In this document: positions 6,644 to 6,824 of the stretch, piece by piece
Layout: each line of letters opens with the position of its first letter
Numbering within the stretch: position 1 is the first letter of the stretch
NCBI GenBank assembly: GCA_005776735.1
Contig: SXOM01000165.1
Location: 1-6,824, forward strand
From: Pseudomonadota bacterium
Lineage (GTDB): Bacteria; Myxococcota_A; UBA796; SXON01
DNA length: 6,824 nucleotides
Reading direction: 5' to 3'
Translations under genes and position numbers: made by a program
The notes under the pieces: generated by a model
Told to the model about the DNA's origin: nothing
Database searches by the model: none
What the model saw: only the letters and a program-made list of their open reading frames with translations

Positions 6644-6706
6644 CCGGGTGTCCTCGAATCCGCGTACGTTCCAGAGCCGGAGGGACTTCCCGGCCTCGAT
6701 GTAACC
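6644..6706 (-). other. In-frame sequence for the missing ATPase N-terminus
   Basis: Read in the ATPase frame, this stretch encodes GYIEAGKSLRLWNVRGFEDT and one further Arg before the GTG. The portion from SLRLWNV onward is the expected first beta strand and FRGFxDT turn of OLD/RecF-like ATPases, so it is or was coding. It holds no ATG, GTG or TTG in frame; an ATC at 6700 is the nearest ATG-like codon. The frame stays open through the 58-bp repeat to the end of the window, but that part translates to Ala/Arg/Gly/Pro-rich text without recognisable motifs. Confidence 0.55.
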
Positions 6707-6720
6707 GGCCGGAGTCCGCC

Positions 6721-6778
6721 CGACCGTCCCGATCGCTGCGCTTCGGGCAGGCGTCGCCCCGCGCCGCGCGGCGGCCGG
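6721..6778. repeat. 58-bp direct repeat, right copy
   Basis: Perfect copy of 4286-4343, 2435 bp away in the same orientation. It lies 14 bp upstream of the last codon that looks like ATPase coding sequence, so any promoter for the two-gene operon must lie within or beyond it. Its first 8 bp, CGACCGTC, recur inverted at 6798-6805. Flanking bases differ from the left copy on both sides, so identity ends sharply at both edges. Confidence 0.95.
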
Positions 6779-6824
6779 CGGGCCCTGCCGCCGTGCGGAC
6801 GGTCGCGGGCCGCCGCCCAGGACG

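Noticed and set aside
4286..6778. Insertion sequence or transposon
   Set aside because: No transposase, integrase or terminal inverted repeats. The bounding repeats are far longer than usual target-site duplications.

Overview
The window is 6.8 kb of very GC-rich bacterial DNA. Sampled 60-base lines are 67-83% G+C in the left two thirds and about 58-72% in the right third. It holds five protein genes, two kinds of repeat and no RNA gene that I can see. The organism cannot be named from this sequence. The composition, the archaeal/yeast-type aspartate-semialdehyde dehydrogenase and the cytoplasmic GH57 glycosidase would fit a high-GC bacterium such as a myxobacterium-like or actinobacterium-like lineage; this is a weak guess.

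Layout. Bases 1-224 are non-coding and carry two tandem copies of a 101-bp unit. Each unit contains a GC-rich palindrome, a 28-bp operator-like dyad (core GAACGAACGTTCGTTC) and a hairpin. Leftward from 1214 to 225 runs asd, a lysine/threonine/methionine pathway enzyme. Rightward runs a two-gene operon joined by an ATGA stop/start overlap: a GH57 glycoside hydrolase (1282-3063) and an AmpG/RhtX-like major facilitator transporter (3060-4265). asd and the GH57 gene are divergent and share a very short upstream region.

The accessory part is 4286-6778. Two leftward genes, 3 nt apart, encode an OLD/RecF-like AAA ATPase with a DUF3696-like C-terminus (upstream gene) and a separate TOPRIM-like protein of 304 aa (downstream gene). 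Such ATPase + TOPRIM pairs are typical of anti-phage systems (OLD, Gabija, PARIS), but this pairing matches none of them exactly by eye. The pair is bounded by a perfect 58-bp direct repeat (4286-4343 and 6721-6778). One copy lies 8 bp past the TOPRIM stop codon and the other just ahead of the ATPase's conserved N-terminal coding sequence. Together with lower G+C than the neighbours, this suggests a mobile or exchangeable two-gene defence cassette inserted beside an ordinary metabolic operon.

Working together: the GH57 enzyme and transporter are probably co-expressed and may link uptake and remodelling of a glycan, though no substrate can be assigned. The ATPase is expected to sense a trigger and control the TOPRIM effector. 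The ATPase gene lacks an ATG, GTG or TTG codon that would include its conserved first beta strand. It may therefore use a non-standard start, begin beyond the window or be truncated.
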